Source: Solirubrobacterales bacterium (GTDB lineage Bacteria > Actinomycetota > Thermoleophilia > Solirubrobacterales > Solirubrobacteraceae). From it: DNA of 64,000 nt. The notes under the pieces are model-generated. The model saw only the letters and a program-made list of their open reading frames with translations, was not told the origin of the DNA and searched no databases. Each line of letters opens with the position of its first letter. Positions within the stretch are counted from its first letter, which is position 1. Of this stretch, positions 45,764-54,222 are shown piece by piece. The translations under genes and the position numbers were made by a program. Where the stretch lies: contig CANJIV010000001.1 of the NCBI GenBank assembly GCA_947474595.1, forward strand, positions 424,990-488,989, in the 5' to 3' direction.

Positions 45764-45837
45764 TGGGCGATCCAGGATTCGAACCTGGGACCTCGTCCTT
45801 ATCAGAGACGCGCTCTAACCAACTGAGCTAATCGCCC
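45764..45837 (-). tRNA. tRNA-Ile (anticodon GAT)
   Basis: 74 bases including the discriminator A; CCA is not encoded. Acceptor GGGCGAT/ATCGCCC, D-stem GCTC/GAGC, anticodon stem CGTCT/GGACG (one G-T pair) with loop CTGATAA, and T-arm CCAGG-TTCGAAT-CCTGG all fold. It stands alone. Confidence 0.97.
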
Positions 45838-45927
45838 TACGCTGGTGCGGCCCGCCCACTGATCGCGCAGGACCTACCCCGTCGAAAGATGATACCGCGG
45901 ACGATTCATTCGTCGCTGCCTTGATCG

Positions 45928-46896
45928 TTAGAGTTGGCGCCGTGCAACAACACGATCTGGAACGCGGAACTCCCGACTACCGGCGATCCAGTCAATCACT
46001 CCGTCACGCCCAACGACCATCCCCGTGGCGCCATGCTCGGGCAGCATCTCTACCGCCCGCGCACAGCCACTAAGGAATGCCGCCTTTGAAAGCGCCTCTG
46101 CGCGCCACCCTTCGTCTGCAATCACCGTCACAGAGGCCACGTCTGAGAGCGCTGGCTGACCGGTAGCTGGGTTGAGCAAGTGGTGGTGTTCACTTTCGCC
46201 TTGAAGCCAGCGGCGCCCCTGAGATGAGGTTGTCACGAGCGCTTGCCCATCAAGGCGAAAACGAGCCAATGGGGGGCCATCTAGATCAAATGGGTTGTCA
46301 ATAGCGACCCGCCAACCGCCCTCTGGCGCTTGGCCGCCGGTCCGTAGGTCTCCGCCGAGATTGGCCATCGCACCAGGAGCCCCAGCCTCGAGGAGTGAGG
46401 CGACGACCATGTCGGCCGCCAGCCCCTTACCTATTCCCCCAGAGTCAAAGCCACGACCCGCATCAACCGCCACCGTCGTCGCTGTGCGGTCGATAGTTAT
46501 CCCAATCTCTGTGCGCCCACGATCAAGTGGCTGAGGATCTAGCGAGCCCCGTTGAGATGGCGACTGCGGCGGCAGTGTGCGTAACTCGCCAAAGCTGCGG
46601 TCATATCCCAAAGCAATTAGATCGGCGAGCACCATGGGATCAAACAGGCCCCCAGTCATCTCCCAGCTCTCGATCGCCCGTTCAAAGAGTGTCAGCGTCT
46701 CCGGTGACACCGGCAACGCCACTCCAGGCGACGCATTGATGCGAGAGATCTCACTATCGTCGATAAATCTGCTCCACAGCTGCTCGAGCACCTGCACGCG
46801 CGCTTGAGCGACGGCAGCGTGTGCGGGTACTGAGCCACCAATAATCACATGGACGTTCGTGCCCATCGCGCGGAACGACAGCTGTGTTAGTTGCAT
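45928..46896 (-). CDS. apbE: FAD:protein FMN transferase
   Basis: 322 residues of the ApbE family, which attaches FMN to a threonine in target flavoproteins (for example NqrB/C or RnfG). Seen: LSFRAMGTNVHVIIGG, WSRFIDDSEISRIN, FDPMVLADLIALGYDRS, DSGGIGKGLAADMV, ANLGGDLRTGG and LLNPATGQPA. No obvious lipid signal was seen. No target flavoprotein is nearby. Confidence 0.92.
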   Translation of the reverse strand: MQLTQLSFRAMGTNVHVIIGGSVPAHAAVAQARVQVLEQLWSRFIDDSEISRINASPGVALPVSPETLTLFERAIESWEMTGGLFDPMVLADLIALGYDRSFGELRTLPPQSPSQRGSLDPQPLDRGRTEIGITIDRTATTVAVDAGRGFDSGGIGKGLAADMVVASLLEAGAPGAMANLGGDLRTGGQAPEGGWRVAIDNPFDLDGPPLARFRLDGQALVTTSSQGRRWLQGESEHHHLLNPATGQPALSDVASVTVIADEGWRAEALSKAAFLSGCARAVEMLPEHGATGMVVGRDGVIDWIAGSREFRVPDRVVARRQL

Positions 46897-46930
46897 GACC
46901 TACCTAGGCTAAAACGCAAGCCTCTCTGGC

Positions 46931-47551
46931 CTAGCTGTGGCGCGAGTTGGTCTGGTTTTGATTCTGCTCATGGCGACTGCCGCCTGAACCGGTGTGGGCG
47001 TCATTGCTGAGCTCGTCGCAGATCGCACGCGCCCCTGCTCCGGAGCAAGCCGCGAAGTAAGTAGCGTGGCCCTTCTGTCCGCCTGCCTCGACGTCGAAAT
47101 ACTCCTTACCCTTTTGAGCCTGCAGCCAGTAGTTTGAGCCGCCATAAGGGCCCCAACCGCCGCCGCCGCCGCCGTCCTTGAGAATCTTCCAGCCTTCAGC
47201 AGTAGCCTTGCTCTTGTAGCTTGCAACTACCTCGGCAGGCGTCTTGCCAGAGTTGGCGTAACGAGCGAATTCAACCCCATCGCGGTCACTGGTGTTGAGG
47301 CGGTCCGAGCCAGCTGGAGGTGCTAGCGCAACGCTACCTGGATGGGTATTGGCATCCGAGGATGGGACCTTCTTAACTCGCGTCTTAGCCTCAACGGTCG
47401 CAGTAGCGGTCGGCGTTGTGGCTGGCGTTGTGGCTGGCGTTGTGGCCGCCTTTTCGACGACCGTAGTCGTTGTATCACTACCACCGCATGCGGCAAGCAC
47501 AACTGTGGCAAAGGCCATCAAAGATCCGCCGACAGGGTTCATCTTCTTCAT
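46931..47551 (-). CDS. Lipoprotein with Thr/Pro linker, function unknown
   Basis: 206 residues. A lipobox LAAC at about residue 22 predicts lipid anchoring. A TTPA-rich linker, encoded by a 12-base repeat, leads to a globular part with YANSGKTPAEVVASYKSKATAEGW and a glycine cluster (GGGGGGWGPYGG), ending in a polar tail. I do not recognise the family. It sits 34 bases upstream of apbE in the same direction and may be cotranscribed with it. Confidence 0.75.
   Translation of the reverse strand: MKKMNPVGGSLMAFATVVLAACGGSDTTTTVVEKAATTPATTPATTPTATATVEAKTRVKKVPSSDANTHPGSVALAPPAGSDRLNTSDRDGVEFARYANSGKTPAEVVASYKSKATAEGWKILKDGGGGGGWGPYGGSNYWLQAQKGKEYFDVEAGGQKGHATYFAACSGAGARAICDELSNDAHTGSGGSRHEQNQNQTNSRHS
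47412..47447 (-). repeat. 12-bp tandem repeat (three copies) in the lipoprotein linker
   Basis: Three copies of GGCGTTGTGGCT (last one ending in C) encode repeated Thr-Thr-Pro-Ala on the minus strand. Confidence 0.85.
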
Positions 47552-47666
47552 CTAAAGTCCTCTCTCTTAATTAGCTTGGCTTGGCGCCACGGTATTTATA
47601 ACCGAGACTACGTCACAACTGCAACCAACCCGCCACACTGCTGCCAGCCAATAGCTGCAGGCGCTG

Positions 47667-48560
47667 TTATTTCTTGGATTTGGAGATCCGCCTAGCGAGT
47701 TCTAGTCCTTCCTCGACTGATTCAATCTCGAGGCCCGCGCGATATCCGTGTGCAGTGACAACGACCGCAATATCTGCTCCTAGAGCACCAGATAGCGCCT
47801 CAGCGATCTCTTGGGCAGCTGCTATCTGATCAGCGTGCGGCTTCGACTTCACCGAACGCTGTGGCTGCTCATCTGGAGTAGCAGCGCCAACGCGTGCGCG
47901 CGCCTCCAGCTCGCGTACCGACCAGCCACCCTCAGCCGCCTCGCGTGCCAGGCGCCGGCGGGTGCCGTGATCAGCGGCGGTTAACAGAGCTCGGCCATGG
48001 CCCGGCGTTAGCGTCGCGTTCTCCAGCATCTCCAACGCCTCGTCGGGAAGGTCGAGAAGGCGTATGAGGTTCGAGATCGCCACGCGACTGCGGCCTACCC
48101 GACGACCAACCTCCTCGCGGGTCAGACCCAGCCCTTCAACCAACGCGGCGCAGGCCCTAGCCTCTTCGACCGGATTTAGGTCCTCGCGGGCCATATTCTC
48201 AATCAACGCGATCTCCAAAGCACCGGCGTCGTCCTCACCACGAACGATCGCCGGGATCTGCGTCAGGCCCGCCAGCTGCGCAGCCCGCCACCGCCGCTCG
48301 CCAGCGATAAGTTCGTAGCTACCGCCAACTAGGGGACGCACCAAAACTGGTTGCAGAACGCCACGCTCTTTTATCGACTCGGCCAGCGCGGCGAGGGCTT
48401 CTTGCTCAAACTTGCGCCGCGGCTGTCGTGGATTAGGCGAAATCGCCCCAAGCGGGAGGTTGTGTAGCTGCTCACCAGCCGATACTGCTAGTGCAGAGCT
48501 TGGGGAAGAGGAGAGGATCGCAGCAAGACCGCGCCCCATCGCCCGCGGTCGCTCAGCCAC
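47667..48560 (-). CDS. parB: Chromosome partitioning protein ParB
   Basis: 297 residues from GTG at 48560, which has AAAGGAGGT eight bases upstream; the frame is open to 48620. Overlaps parA by 8 bases. Seen: ISPNPRQPRRKFEQEAL, the CTPase motif region GERRWRAAQLAGL, ALIENMAREDLNPVEEA, and the helix-turn-helix LTREEVGRRVGRSRVAISNLI. It spreads from parS sites and acts with ParA in segregation. Confidence 0.96.
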   Translation of the reverse strand: MAERPRAMGRGLAAILSSSPSSALAVSAGEQLHNLPLGAISPNPRQPRRKFEQEALAALAESIKERGVLQPVLVRPLVGGSYELIAGERRWRAAQLAGLTQIPAIVRGEDDAGALEIALIENMAREDLNPVEEARACAALVEGLGLTREEVGRRVGRSRVAISNLIRLLDLPDEALEMLENATLTPGHGRALLTAADHGTRRRLAREAAEGGWSVRELEARARVGAATPDEQPQRSVKSKPHADQIAAAQEIAEALSGALGADIAVVVTAHGYRAGLEIESVEEGLELARRISKSKK

Positions 48561-49311
48561 GAGCGGCCACCTCCTTTGCCAAGGCAAAGTACGCGTCAGA
48601 TCCAGCGCAGTGCGGGTCATAGTGAATCACCGGAAGACCAAAGCTTGGCGCCTCGGCCAACCGCACATTGCGCGGAATCACAGTATCGAACACCAGTTCG
48701 GGAAAGTGCTCGCGCACTTCGCGCTCAACGTCCTCAGCAAGCCGCGTGCGGCCATCGTGCATTGTCAAAAGCATCCCTGAAATACGTAGGTTTGGGTTCA
48801 TTTCGCGTTGGATGAGAGCAACGGTATCGAGTAGACCAGCGAGACCCTCAAGGGCGAAGTATTCGGTCTGTACCGGAACGATAACTCGGTCTGCTGCCGC
48901 TAGCGTCGCCACGGTAAGCGGGCCGAGTGAGGGGGGGCAGTCTAGAAAGGTGTAGTCAAACTTTTCACGCACGGAGGCCAAGGCGTTACGGATTACCGCC
49001 TCCGATCCCTCCATTCTCGGCAACTCGACACTCGCTCCAGCCAGGTCGGGGCTGGATGGGACGAGGGAGAGATTGTCAACCGCGGTAGCAACAACGGCAT
49101 CTGTCATCTCACATCGACCGGAAATCACGTCATAGATGCTTGGGCCAACCGTCTTATCGAAACCAAGCCCCACGGTCGCATTGCACTGTGCGTCGAGGTC
49201 TACGATGAGAGTTGAGTAACCGGCCTCGGCAACACAGGCCGAAACGTTGACGGTTGTGGTGGTCTTGCCGACCCCACCCTTCTGATTAGCAATCGCGTGA
49301 ACTATTCCCAT
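48553..49311 (-). CDS. parA: Chromosome partitioning ATPase ParA (Soj)
   Basis: 252 residues from ATG at 49311; the frame runs further upstream without similarity. Seen: the deviant Walker A in ANQKGGVGKTTTTVN, VDLDAQCNATVGLG, the FLDCPPSLGPLT Walker B region, and VPVQTEYFALEGLAGLL. It binds DNA as an ATP dimer and drives ParB-parS segregation. It is coupled to parB by an 8-base overlap. Confidence 0.96.
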   Translation of the reverse strand: MGIVHAIANQKGGVGKTTTTVNVSACVAEAGYSTLIVDLDAQCNATVGLGFDKTVGPSIYDVISGRCEMTDAVVATAVDNLSLVPSSPDLAGASVELPRMEGSEAVIRNALASVREKFDYTFLDCPPSLGPLTVATLAAADRVIVPVQTEYFALEGLAGLLDTVALIQREMNPNLRISGMLLTMHDGRTRLAEDVEREVREHFPELVFDTVIPRNVRLAEAPSFGLPVIHYDPHCAGSDAYFALAKEVAARG

Positions 49312-49404
49312 TGCGCGCTCGACGGTATCGCCGTTTGGGATCCAGTGGGTCCTAGATCGCCACACAAAGCCGCAGAGAGCGACTTTATGACCCGCTCAAT
49401 AGCC

Positions 49405-50511
49405 TCAAACCCCGGCAACACTGCCGATCGGAGGCGAATTTTGGCTAGATCTACCCAGACCAAAGGCCTCGGCGATCAGCTCGTATGAACGGCGGCGAGC
49501 AGCGTGGTCGTGAGTAATCGTCACGACGATCACCTCACTCGCGCCATAGGCCTGCGCTACTGCCTCTATCTCCGCCTTGACTCTGTCAGGCGTTCCTAAT
49601 ATCGCCCGGCGACCGCCGGAAGGATCGCCGCCCTGCTCACGTAGATAGGCCTGAGCCTTCTCGGGCGGCGGAATCGCGATCAGGCTCCCTTGTCGCAGTA
49701 GGCGCATGGCCATCCGGCTGCTCGAGGCCAAACGTTGGGCCTCCTCATCACTGTCGGCGGCGATAACCCAGACCGAGACTGCGCTCTGGGGGGCGGCTAG
49801 GCGCTGAGAGTCAGTGAACGTCGATGCGTAGCTTCGTGCAATAGCGGCGCCATCGGGATTAATGAAGTCAGCAAAAGCGAATGGCAATCCGAGCTCCGCG
49901 GCCCAGATTCCGCTCTGGGGCGAGGATCCCAGCATCCAGACCTCAGGCCGAGCGCTCCCACCTGGGAGTGCTGCGAGGCGAGCAAACGGATGATTTTCGG
50001 GCATCCGATCCTCAAGATATGCCAACAGTTCGGCTAGCTGAGCCGGGAAATCATCGAGGACCGCCTGGCTGCGATCCCGCTGGAGTGCGTGGCTTGTAAT
50101 GGCATCGGTGCCCGGCGCACGACCGATTCCAAGGTCGATACGGCCGGGATTTAGTCCCGCCAGGATTGAGAACGTTTCGGCAACCTTAAGTGGGCTGTAG
50201 TGGGGAAGCATCACGCCACCACTGCCGACCCGAATTCGCTCAGTCGCCGAAGCGATCGTCGCGATCAGTACCTCTGGCGCAGCGCCAGCCAACATCGGCC
50301 CTCCGTGGTGCTCGGCGACCCAGTAGCGGTGATAACCAAGATCGTCGGCCAAACGGGCCAGATCGATCGTATTTGCGAGCGCCACGCCGCCATCACTGCC
50401 TTCGGCGATCGGCGACTGGTCCAAGACGCTTAGGCGAAGATGGGAGCTCACCTCTGCGAAAGTAGCAGTTAGTGGCCTTGGTTCAGAGTAAAGCCCGTCG
50501 CCCATCCCCAC
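49405..50511 (-). CDS. LLM-class flavin-dependent oxidoreductase
   Basis: 368 residues, luciferase-like TIM barrel. Seen: LSVLDQSPIAEG, YWVAEHHGGPMLAGAAPEVL, GSGGVMLPHYSPLKVAE, and the GRAPGTD motif typical of the MsnO8-like subgroup. Uses FMN or F420; the cofactor is not clear. GTG at 50511 or ATG at 50505 can be the start, 3-9 bases after rsmG. Its place between rsmG and parA, normally adjacent in bacteria, is an insertion. Confidence 0.88.
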   Translation of the reverse strand: MGMGDGLYSEPRPLTATFAEVSSHLRLSVLDQSPIAEGSDGGVALANTIDLARLADDLGYHRYWVAEHHGGPMLAGAAPEVLIATIASATERIRVGSGGVMLPHYSPLKVAETFSILAGLNPGRIDLGIGRAPGTDAITSHALQRDRSQAVLDDFPAQLAELLAYLEDRMPENHPFARLAALPGGSARPEVWMLGSSPQSGIWAAELGLPFAFADFINPDGAAIARSYASTFTDSQRLAAPQSAVSVWVIAADSDEEAQRLASSSRMAMRLLRQGSLIAIPPPEKAQAYLREQGGDPSGGRRAILGTPDRVKAEIEAVAQAYGASEVIVVTITHDHAARRRSYELIAEAFGLGRSSQNSPPIGSVAGV

Positions 50512-50514
50512 GTC

Positions 50515-51207
50515 CTAGGCCCCCAGCGGCCGCTTTATAGCCATCCCCGGGCGGCGTGGAAACCGCACAGGGGTCTCCGTCGCCTTCGTAAAGACGTGCA
50601 GGTGACGTTCGCCTAGTCCGACTGCAGGTTCTACGCGCAAAACCGCGCTGGGTTCGAGGCCGAGGATCTGCGCGGCTCGAGCGCCGGCAGCCTCCTGATC
50701 AACGTCACGGTGACCCTTCCACGCCACCAACACGCCGCCGATCCGCAGAAGTGGAGCGGCGTACTCGACCAGCACTGCCAACGGCGCCAGCGCTCTTACA
50801 ACGACAGCATCCTGTCCCCCGATACCCGCCCGCCAAGACTCGGCGCGCGAGTGCACCACAGCGGCATTCTGTGCTCCCGCTGCCACCACCGCCCGTTCCA
50901 AAAAGGCGCACTTGCGAACCGAACTCTCAACAAGGGAAACCTCGGCCAGAGGCAGTACCAATGCCAGAGGAATCCCCGGAAACCCTGCTCCAGAGCCAAG
51001 ATCGGCGATCGAACGGGCCATCTTCAACTGAGGTACCTCCACTCCTACAAGCGAATCGGCGAGATGAACATCCTCTCCTTGTAGGCGATCTCGCACGGCA
51101 GTTGGTGCGTGCTCGTCTTCAGCGATCAACGACAGGAGTGCATTTAGTCCCGCGGCAGCGCCGCTCGTAACTGCCAACCGTTTGGCGAGTTGGAGATCGT
51201 CAGTCAA
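50515..51207 (-). CDS. rsmG: 16S rRNA (guanine527-N7) methyltransferase
   Basis: 230 residues from TTG at 51207 with GGGAG five bases upstream. SAM motif IADLGSGAGFPGIPLALV and the RALAPLAVLVEYAAPLLRIGG segment identify the family. It methylates G527 of 16S rRNA; loss gives low-level streptomycin resistance in other bacteria. Part of the conserved origin-proximal run rpmH-rnpA-yidD-yidC-jag-rsmG, and it overlaps the preceding small gene by 4 bases. Confidence 0.94.
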   Translation of the reverse strand: MTDDLQLAKRLAVTSGAAAGLNALLSLIAEDEHAPTAVRDRLQGEDVHLADSLVGVEVPQLKMARSIADLGSGAGFPGIPLALVLPLAEVSLVESSVRKCAFLERAVVAAGAQNAAVVHSRAESWRAGIGGQDAVVVRALAPLAVLVEYAAPLLRIGGVLVAWKGHRDVDQEAAGARAAQILGLEPSAVLRVEPAVGLGERHLHVFTKATETPVRFPRRPGMAIKRPLGA

Positions 51208-51587
51208 GGACGCTCCCCTTGCAACCGCTCGACAACGTCGGCGTAGCGAGTGAGCATCAACTGCAGCCGGTCAAAGCTGTACTGATCGAAATTCGGATCC
51301 ATCCGCGCCTCTAGTATCGGGAGAAGATCTTCAACTAAAGCAGCGCCGCGAATCATCCACTGGTAGTAGCGGCGACCACCGTGGTTGTAGGGGCCGTAAA
51401 GTCGGCTGCGCGGGAAGCGCACCACCAGCCACTCGAACATCGCCTTATGGCGCACATGCATCCGTAGTGCGACGTGTGGATTCTTGCCGTCGCCGGTAAA
51501 GGATCCCTCCCCGACCAGAATCGCCACGACCAGGCCCTCTTCATAAGGTGTGAGATCAACCATTGGCCTAGATTGTTTCACCGTCAT
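51204..51587 (-). CDS. Small protein with single LAGLIDADG-like motif, inside the origin operon
   Basis: 127 residues. GLVVAILVGEGSFTGDG near the N-terminus, then RMHVRHKAMFEWLVVRF and YYQWMIRGAALVEDLL, resemble one LAGLIDADG homing-endonuclease domain. The family's catalytic acid would be the Glu in GEG. It is not inserted in an intron or intein but lies between jag and rsmG, coupled to rsmG by a 4-base overlap. A domesticated DNA-binding or regulatory role, as in WhiA, is more likely than homing. The similarity is by eye only. Confidence 0.65.
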   Translation of the reverse strand: MTVKQSRPMVDLTPYEEGLVVAILVGEGSFTGDGKNPHVALRMHVRHKAMFEWLVVRFPRSRLYGPYNHGGRRYYQWMIRGAALVEDLLPILEARMDPNFDQYSFDRLQLMLTRYADVVERLQGERP

Positions 51588-51601
51588 GTAAAACGTGAAA
51601 C
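51574..51601. promoter_or_regulatory. Inverted repeat of parS-like half-sites upstream of the LAGLIDADG-like gene
   Basis: TGTTTCAC (51574-51581) and CGTGAAAC (51594-51601) are the two halves of a parS consensus (TGTTTCACGTGAAACA) held apart by 12 bases that contain the ATG of the downstream gene. It could be an operator or a disrupted parS. It could also form a hairpin over the start codon. Confidence 0.45.
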
Positions 51602-51623
51602 GCGATCACAACTTAAACGCCCT

Positions 51624-52088
51624 TCACTCCTTGCTAGCGGGAGCTACGATTAAGCGCCTCTTGGGCTCCTCGCCTTCGCTGTAGGTCTCGACTTCAGCAC
51701 TATCGCGGAGATATTCATGAACCAAGCGACGCTCTGAAGAGCTCATCGGATCGAGTTGCACTGGCTGCCCCGAGCTAATCGCCTCACTGACAGCCTCATC
51801 TGCTTGCTCCTCAAGCGCATCGGCCCGTCGCTCGCGGTAGCCGCCAGCATCGACCTCAACGTAACGGTCGCGCTTGCCCTCTGGGAAGGCGATCCTCGTC
51901 GCGAGGTGCTCAAGCGCATCGATCGTCTGCCCGTGGCGCCCAATTACCAGCCCTAAATCATCGCCGTCCACAACTCCTCGCAGCGTCTCGCCGTCATCTT
52001 CAATCGATACCTCGGCTTCGAGGCCGTAGGCCTCTACGACCAGTTCTAACAGTTCAGCCAGCTGCTCTGCTGGGGTCCCATCAGCCAT
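51624..52088 (-). CDS. jag: KH/R3H RNA-binding protein Jag (KhpB-like)
   Basis: 154 residues. A KH domain (about 25-95) has LGLVIGRHGQTIDALEHLA; an R3H domain (about 100-150) has SSERRLVHEYLRDSAEV and a final EGEEPKRRLIVAP. The Jag_N domain of Firmicutes is absent. It abuts yidC directly, with its ATG following the yidC stop. A role in RNA binding linked to cell envelope growth is known from other species. Confidence 0.92.
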   Translation of the reverse strand: MADGTPAEQLAELLELVVEAYGLEAEVSIEDDGETLRGVVDGDDLGLVIGRHGQTIDALEHLATRIAFPEGKRDRYVEVDAGGYRERRADALEEQADEAVSEAISSGQPVQLDPMSSSERRLVHEYLRDSAEVETYSEGEEPKRRLIVAPASKE

Positions 52089-53147
52089 TTAGCGCCGCCT
52101 TCCTGATCGCTTCTTTGTTTTCCGACTCGGTGGTGGTGGTGACTTCGCCGCAGGCGTATCGCCTGCCTTGGTCGCCCCTTCACCCTTCTCGGAACCGCTC
52201 TTAGATCCCTTGTCGCTAACAACGTCCCCCGAAGCGCCCGCCTGGGCCTCCTTGCCGCCCTTGCCTGCACCGCTAGCGCCACCAGCCGCTAGGGCGCCAG
52301 GCGTTGCCGCTCGTTTGAGCCGATCCATTAGGCCGCCGCTTTCCGGTGGCGCGCCTGCCTCCACCACCGCGCCCTCCGCAACCTCTACCGGTTTTATCGG
52401 CCCAATCGTCTTGCGCACGATGTACTGCTGCACAATCGTCCAGCAGTTGGTCGTGATCCAGTAAACGAGCAGTCCAGCGGGAAAATTGATGATGAAGATC
52501 GTGAAAACAAACGGCAACGCGGCCATCAAGCGCCGCTGATTCTTATCGGCGGTAACGGTCATCAGCAGGCTCGAGACCAGCTGCGATCCGACGTACATCA
52601 CCAACAACACGATCAAAACCGTGCCGGTTGCACTGCTCGTTAAATCGGGGATGAAAAAGAACTGCTCAGCGCCGGCGTCGGGGTTAACGGGCGGCGGATT
52701 GGCCGAGAACTGACTACAGGTGACGTCGGAGACACTCTTCCCAATACGGGCCGCATACTCCCCAATACCAGGGCAAATATCGAGCTTGAGATCCTTTCTC
52801 AGCATGTAGAACAGCGAAAGAAAGACCGGTAGCTGCGCCACCAGCGGCAAGCAGGAGCCCAACGGATTGACCTTGTTGGACTGATAAAACTTCATCATCT
52901 CTTGGTTGAGGCGCTGCTTGTCGCCCTTGTACTTCTGCTGCAGGAGCTTCATCTGCGGCTGCAGGCCGGCCAACTTCTGCATTGACTTTGACTGCCGCAG
53001 CGTCAGCGGCAAAAGCGCCATCCTCACCACGATCGTCAGCGCCATGATCGAGAACCCCCAGCTCAACCCAATATCGTCGTGGAAGAACTTCATGATCGTC
53101 TCGGTGAGGTCGATCAGGGGTTGGAGTATGTTCGCGAAGATAAACAC
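52089..53147 (-). CDS. yidC: Membrane protein insertase YidC
   Basis: 352 residues from GTG at 53147. Five membrane segments of the Oxa1/YidC fold, with the second extracytoplasmic loop extended (about 120-170), and the NPLGSCLPLVAQLPVFLSLFYML segment. The C-terminus is a long Gly/Ser/Lys/Pro-rich basic tail. It inserts small membrane proteins alone or with SecYEG. It lies between yidD (5 bases) and jag (0 bases). Confidence 0.95.
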   Translation of the reverse strand: MFIFANILQPLIDLTETIMKFFHDDIGLSWGFSIMALTIVVRMALLPLTLRQSKSMQKLAGLQPQMKLLQQKYKGDKQRLNQEMMKFYQSNKVNPLGSCLPLVAQLPVFLSLFYMLRKDLKLDICPGIGEYAARIGKSVSDVTCSQFSANPPPVNPDAGAEQFFFIPDLTSSATGTVLIVLLVMYVGSQLVSSLLMTVTADKNQRRLMAALPFVFTIFIINFPAGLLVYWITTNCWTIVQQYIVRKTIGPIKPVEVAEGAVVEAGAPPESGGLMDRLKRAATPGALAAGGASGAGKGGKEAQAGASGDVVSDKGSKSGSEKGEGATKAGDTPAAKSPPPPSRKTKKRSGRRR

Positions 53148-53152
53148 AGTAA

Positions 53153-53416
53153 TTACTCAGTTGCAGCTCGGCTAGATTCTTGAAACAGGCTCTGGGCCTC
53201 GACTGGATCATGGCCCCCATGGCTCCACGGATTGCAGCGCAGAAGACGCCAAGCCGCGAGCACCAACCCGCGGAGTATGCCGAACTCCTTGATCGCCTGC
53301 ACCGCGTAGGACGAACACGACGGGTAATACTTGCAACGATCCGGTATCAGTGGAGAGATGGCGCGCTGATAAACAACGATCGGTAGCGTCACAAGCCAAC
53401 CAAGCACTGCCCTCAT
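53153..53416 (-). CDS. yidD: Membrane protein insertion efficiency factor YidD
   Basis: 87 residues. VVYQRAISPLIPDRCKYYPSC and the following SSYAVQAI, plus LLRCNPWSHGGHDPV, are the family signature. Its start overlaps the rnpA stop by 4 bases. Confidence 0.94.
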   Translation of the reverse strand: MRAVLGWLVTLPIVVYQRAISPLIPDRCKYYPSCSSYAVQAIKEFGILRGLVLAAWRLLRCNPWSHGGHDPVEAQSLFQESSRAATE

Positions 53417-53823
53417 AGCTCTCTCCCGTCGGAGTCGCTGCCGGTCGGCTCTCCGCCATCACCCAGAAGCTCCACAAGCGCCAAGCGGACCCCCTCCAAC
53501 CCATCTCGTTCGGCGAGCTCACGGCACTCAGAGCGAGCGACCACCACAAGGTCCACGCCTGGCGCTATCCGGCCGACCTCAGCGTCAAACGCCTCTCTTA
53601 GCAGCCGTTTCACCCGGTTTCGATCGACAGCGCCACCGACCTTGCGCGACACAGATAGGCCCAGGCGCGGCTCGCCTTCGCCAGACCGAGGAAAAGAGTG
53701 AACCACCAAGTATCGATTGCTTTTGGATCGGCCTTGCCTGTAGACGCGATCAAACTCAGCGCTACGAGAGATCCGCCCACGCCTAGCGCGTTGCCCAATC
53801 GAGCCAACGCGTTTACCACCCAT
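53413..53823 (-). CDS. rnpA: Ribonuclease P protein component
   Basis: 136 residues. The RNR motif is in DRNRVKRLLREAF, with GLSVSRKVGGAV just before it. It assists the RNase P RNA in cleaving tRNA 5' leaders. The start is ATG at 53823, six bases after rpmH. Confidence 0.94.
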   Translation of the reverse strand: MGGKRVGSIGQRARRGRISRSAEFDRVYRQGRSKSNRYLVVHSFPRSGEGEPRLGLSVSRKVGGAVDRNRVKRLLREAFDAEVGRIAPGVDLVVVARSECRELAERDGLEGVRLALVELLGDGGEPTGSDSDGREL

Positions 53824-53829
53824 AAGCAG

Positions 53830-53964
53830 TTAAGGAGTCAGCCGCGCGCGGCCCTTGTCGCGGCGACGCTTGAGCACTGCGCGCCCAGCGCGAGTACTCA
53901 TCCGCGAACGGAACCCGTGGGTACGGGCGCGCTTGCGTTTTTTTGGCTGATAAGTGCGCTTCAT
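53830..53964 (-). CDS. rpmH: 50S ribosomal protein L34
   Basis: 44 residues, translated by hand: begins [20 protein letters not shown] and ends in a Lys/Arg-rich segment with ALxTP-like termination (RARLTP). It is the first gene of the leftward origin operon, preceded by a TATACT -10 element at 54003-54008 (minus strand). Confidence 0.95.
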   Translation of the reverse strand: MKRTYQPKKRKRARTHGFRSRMSTRAGRAVLKRRRDKGRARLTP

Positions 53965-54002
53965 GAATTACTCCGCGCCCACCGCCGTGGTGAGCAGCGG
54001 TC

Positions 54003-54008
54003 AGTATA
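54003..54008 (-). promoter_or_regulatory. -10 element of the rpmH promoter
   Basis: TATACT on the minus strand, about 38 bases upstream of the rpmH ATG, matches consensus at five of six positions. No good -35 hexamer was found at 16-18 bases. Confidence 0.5.
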
Positions 54009-54184
54009 CGCACAGGAGCGCTCTCGGTGAGGCCTCCCTCCGCCCCAATTGCTTGGCGCGAACCACGCAGACACCAATTCGTCCACAAACCTCCTAGCAC
54101 ACCGCTCGGACGTAAATATCGCGCGATTTGCGGATTTGCGCTTGCGGATTATCGAACTCCCAGCCACAGTGGGCGGTCCGCTGG

Positions 54185-54190
54185 TATATT
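54185..54190 (+). promoter_or_regulatory. Extended -10 element of the dnaA promoter
   Basis: TGGTATATT (54182-54190) is an extended -10 with TATATT. Transcription would start near 54197, which places the dnaA start codon downstream, supporting ATG 54223 over the longer open frame. Confidence 0.5.
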
Positions 54191-54222
54191 CGCCGCTCCG
54201 GGCCCCAAGGCCCTCTCTGCAA

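Noticed and set aside
45319..45831. Open frame ending in a GDPGFEPGTSSLSETRSNQLS-type peptide
   Set aside because: The end is a translation of the tRNA-Ile antisense strand, a well-known false protein, and the rest is a GH1 shadow.
47412..47447. Short direct repeats as a CRISPR or mobile-element trace
   Set aside because: They are contiguous 12-base coding repeats of a Thr-Pro linker with no spacers.
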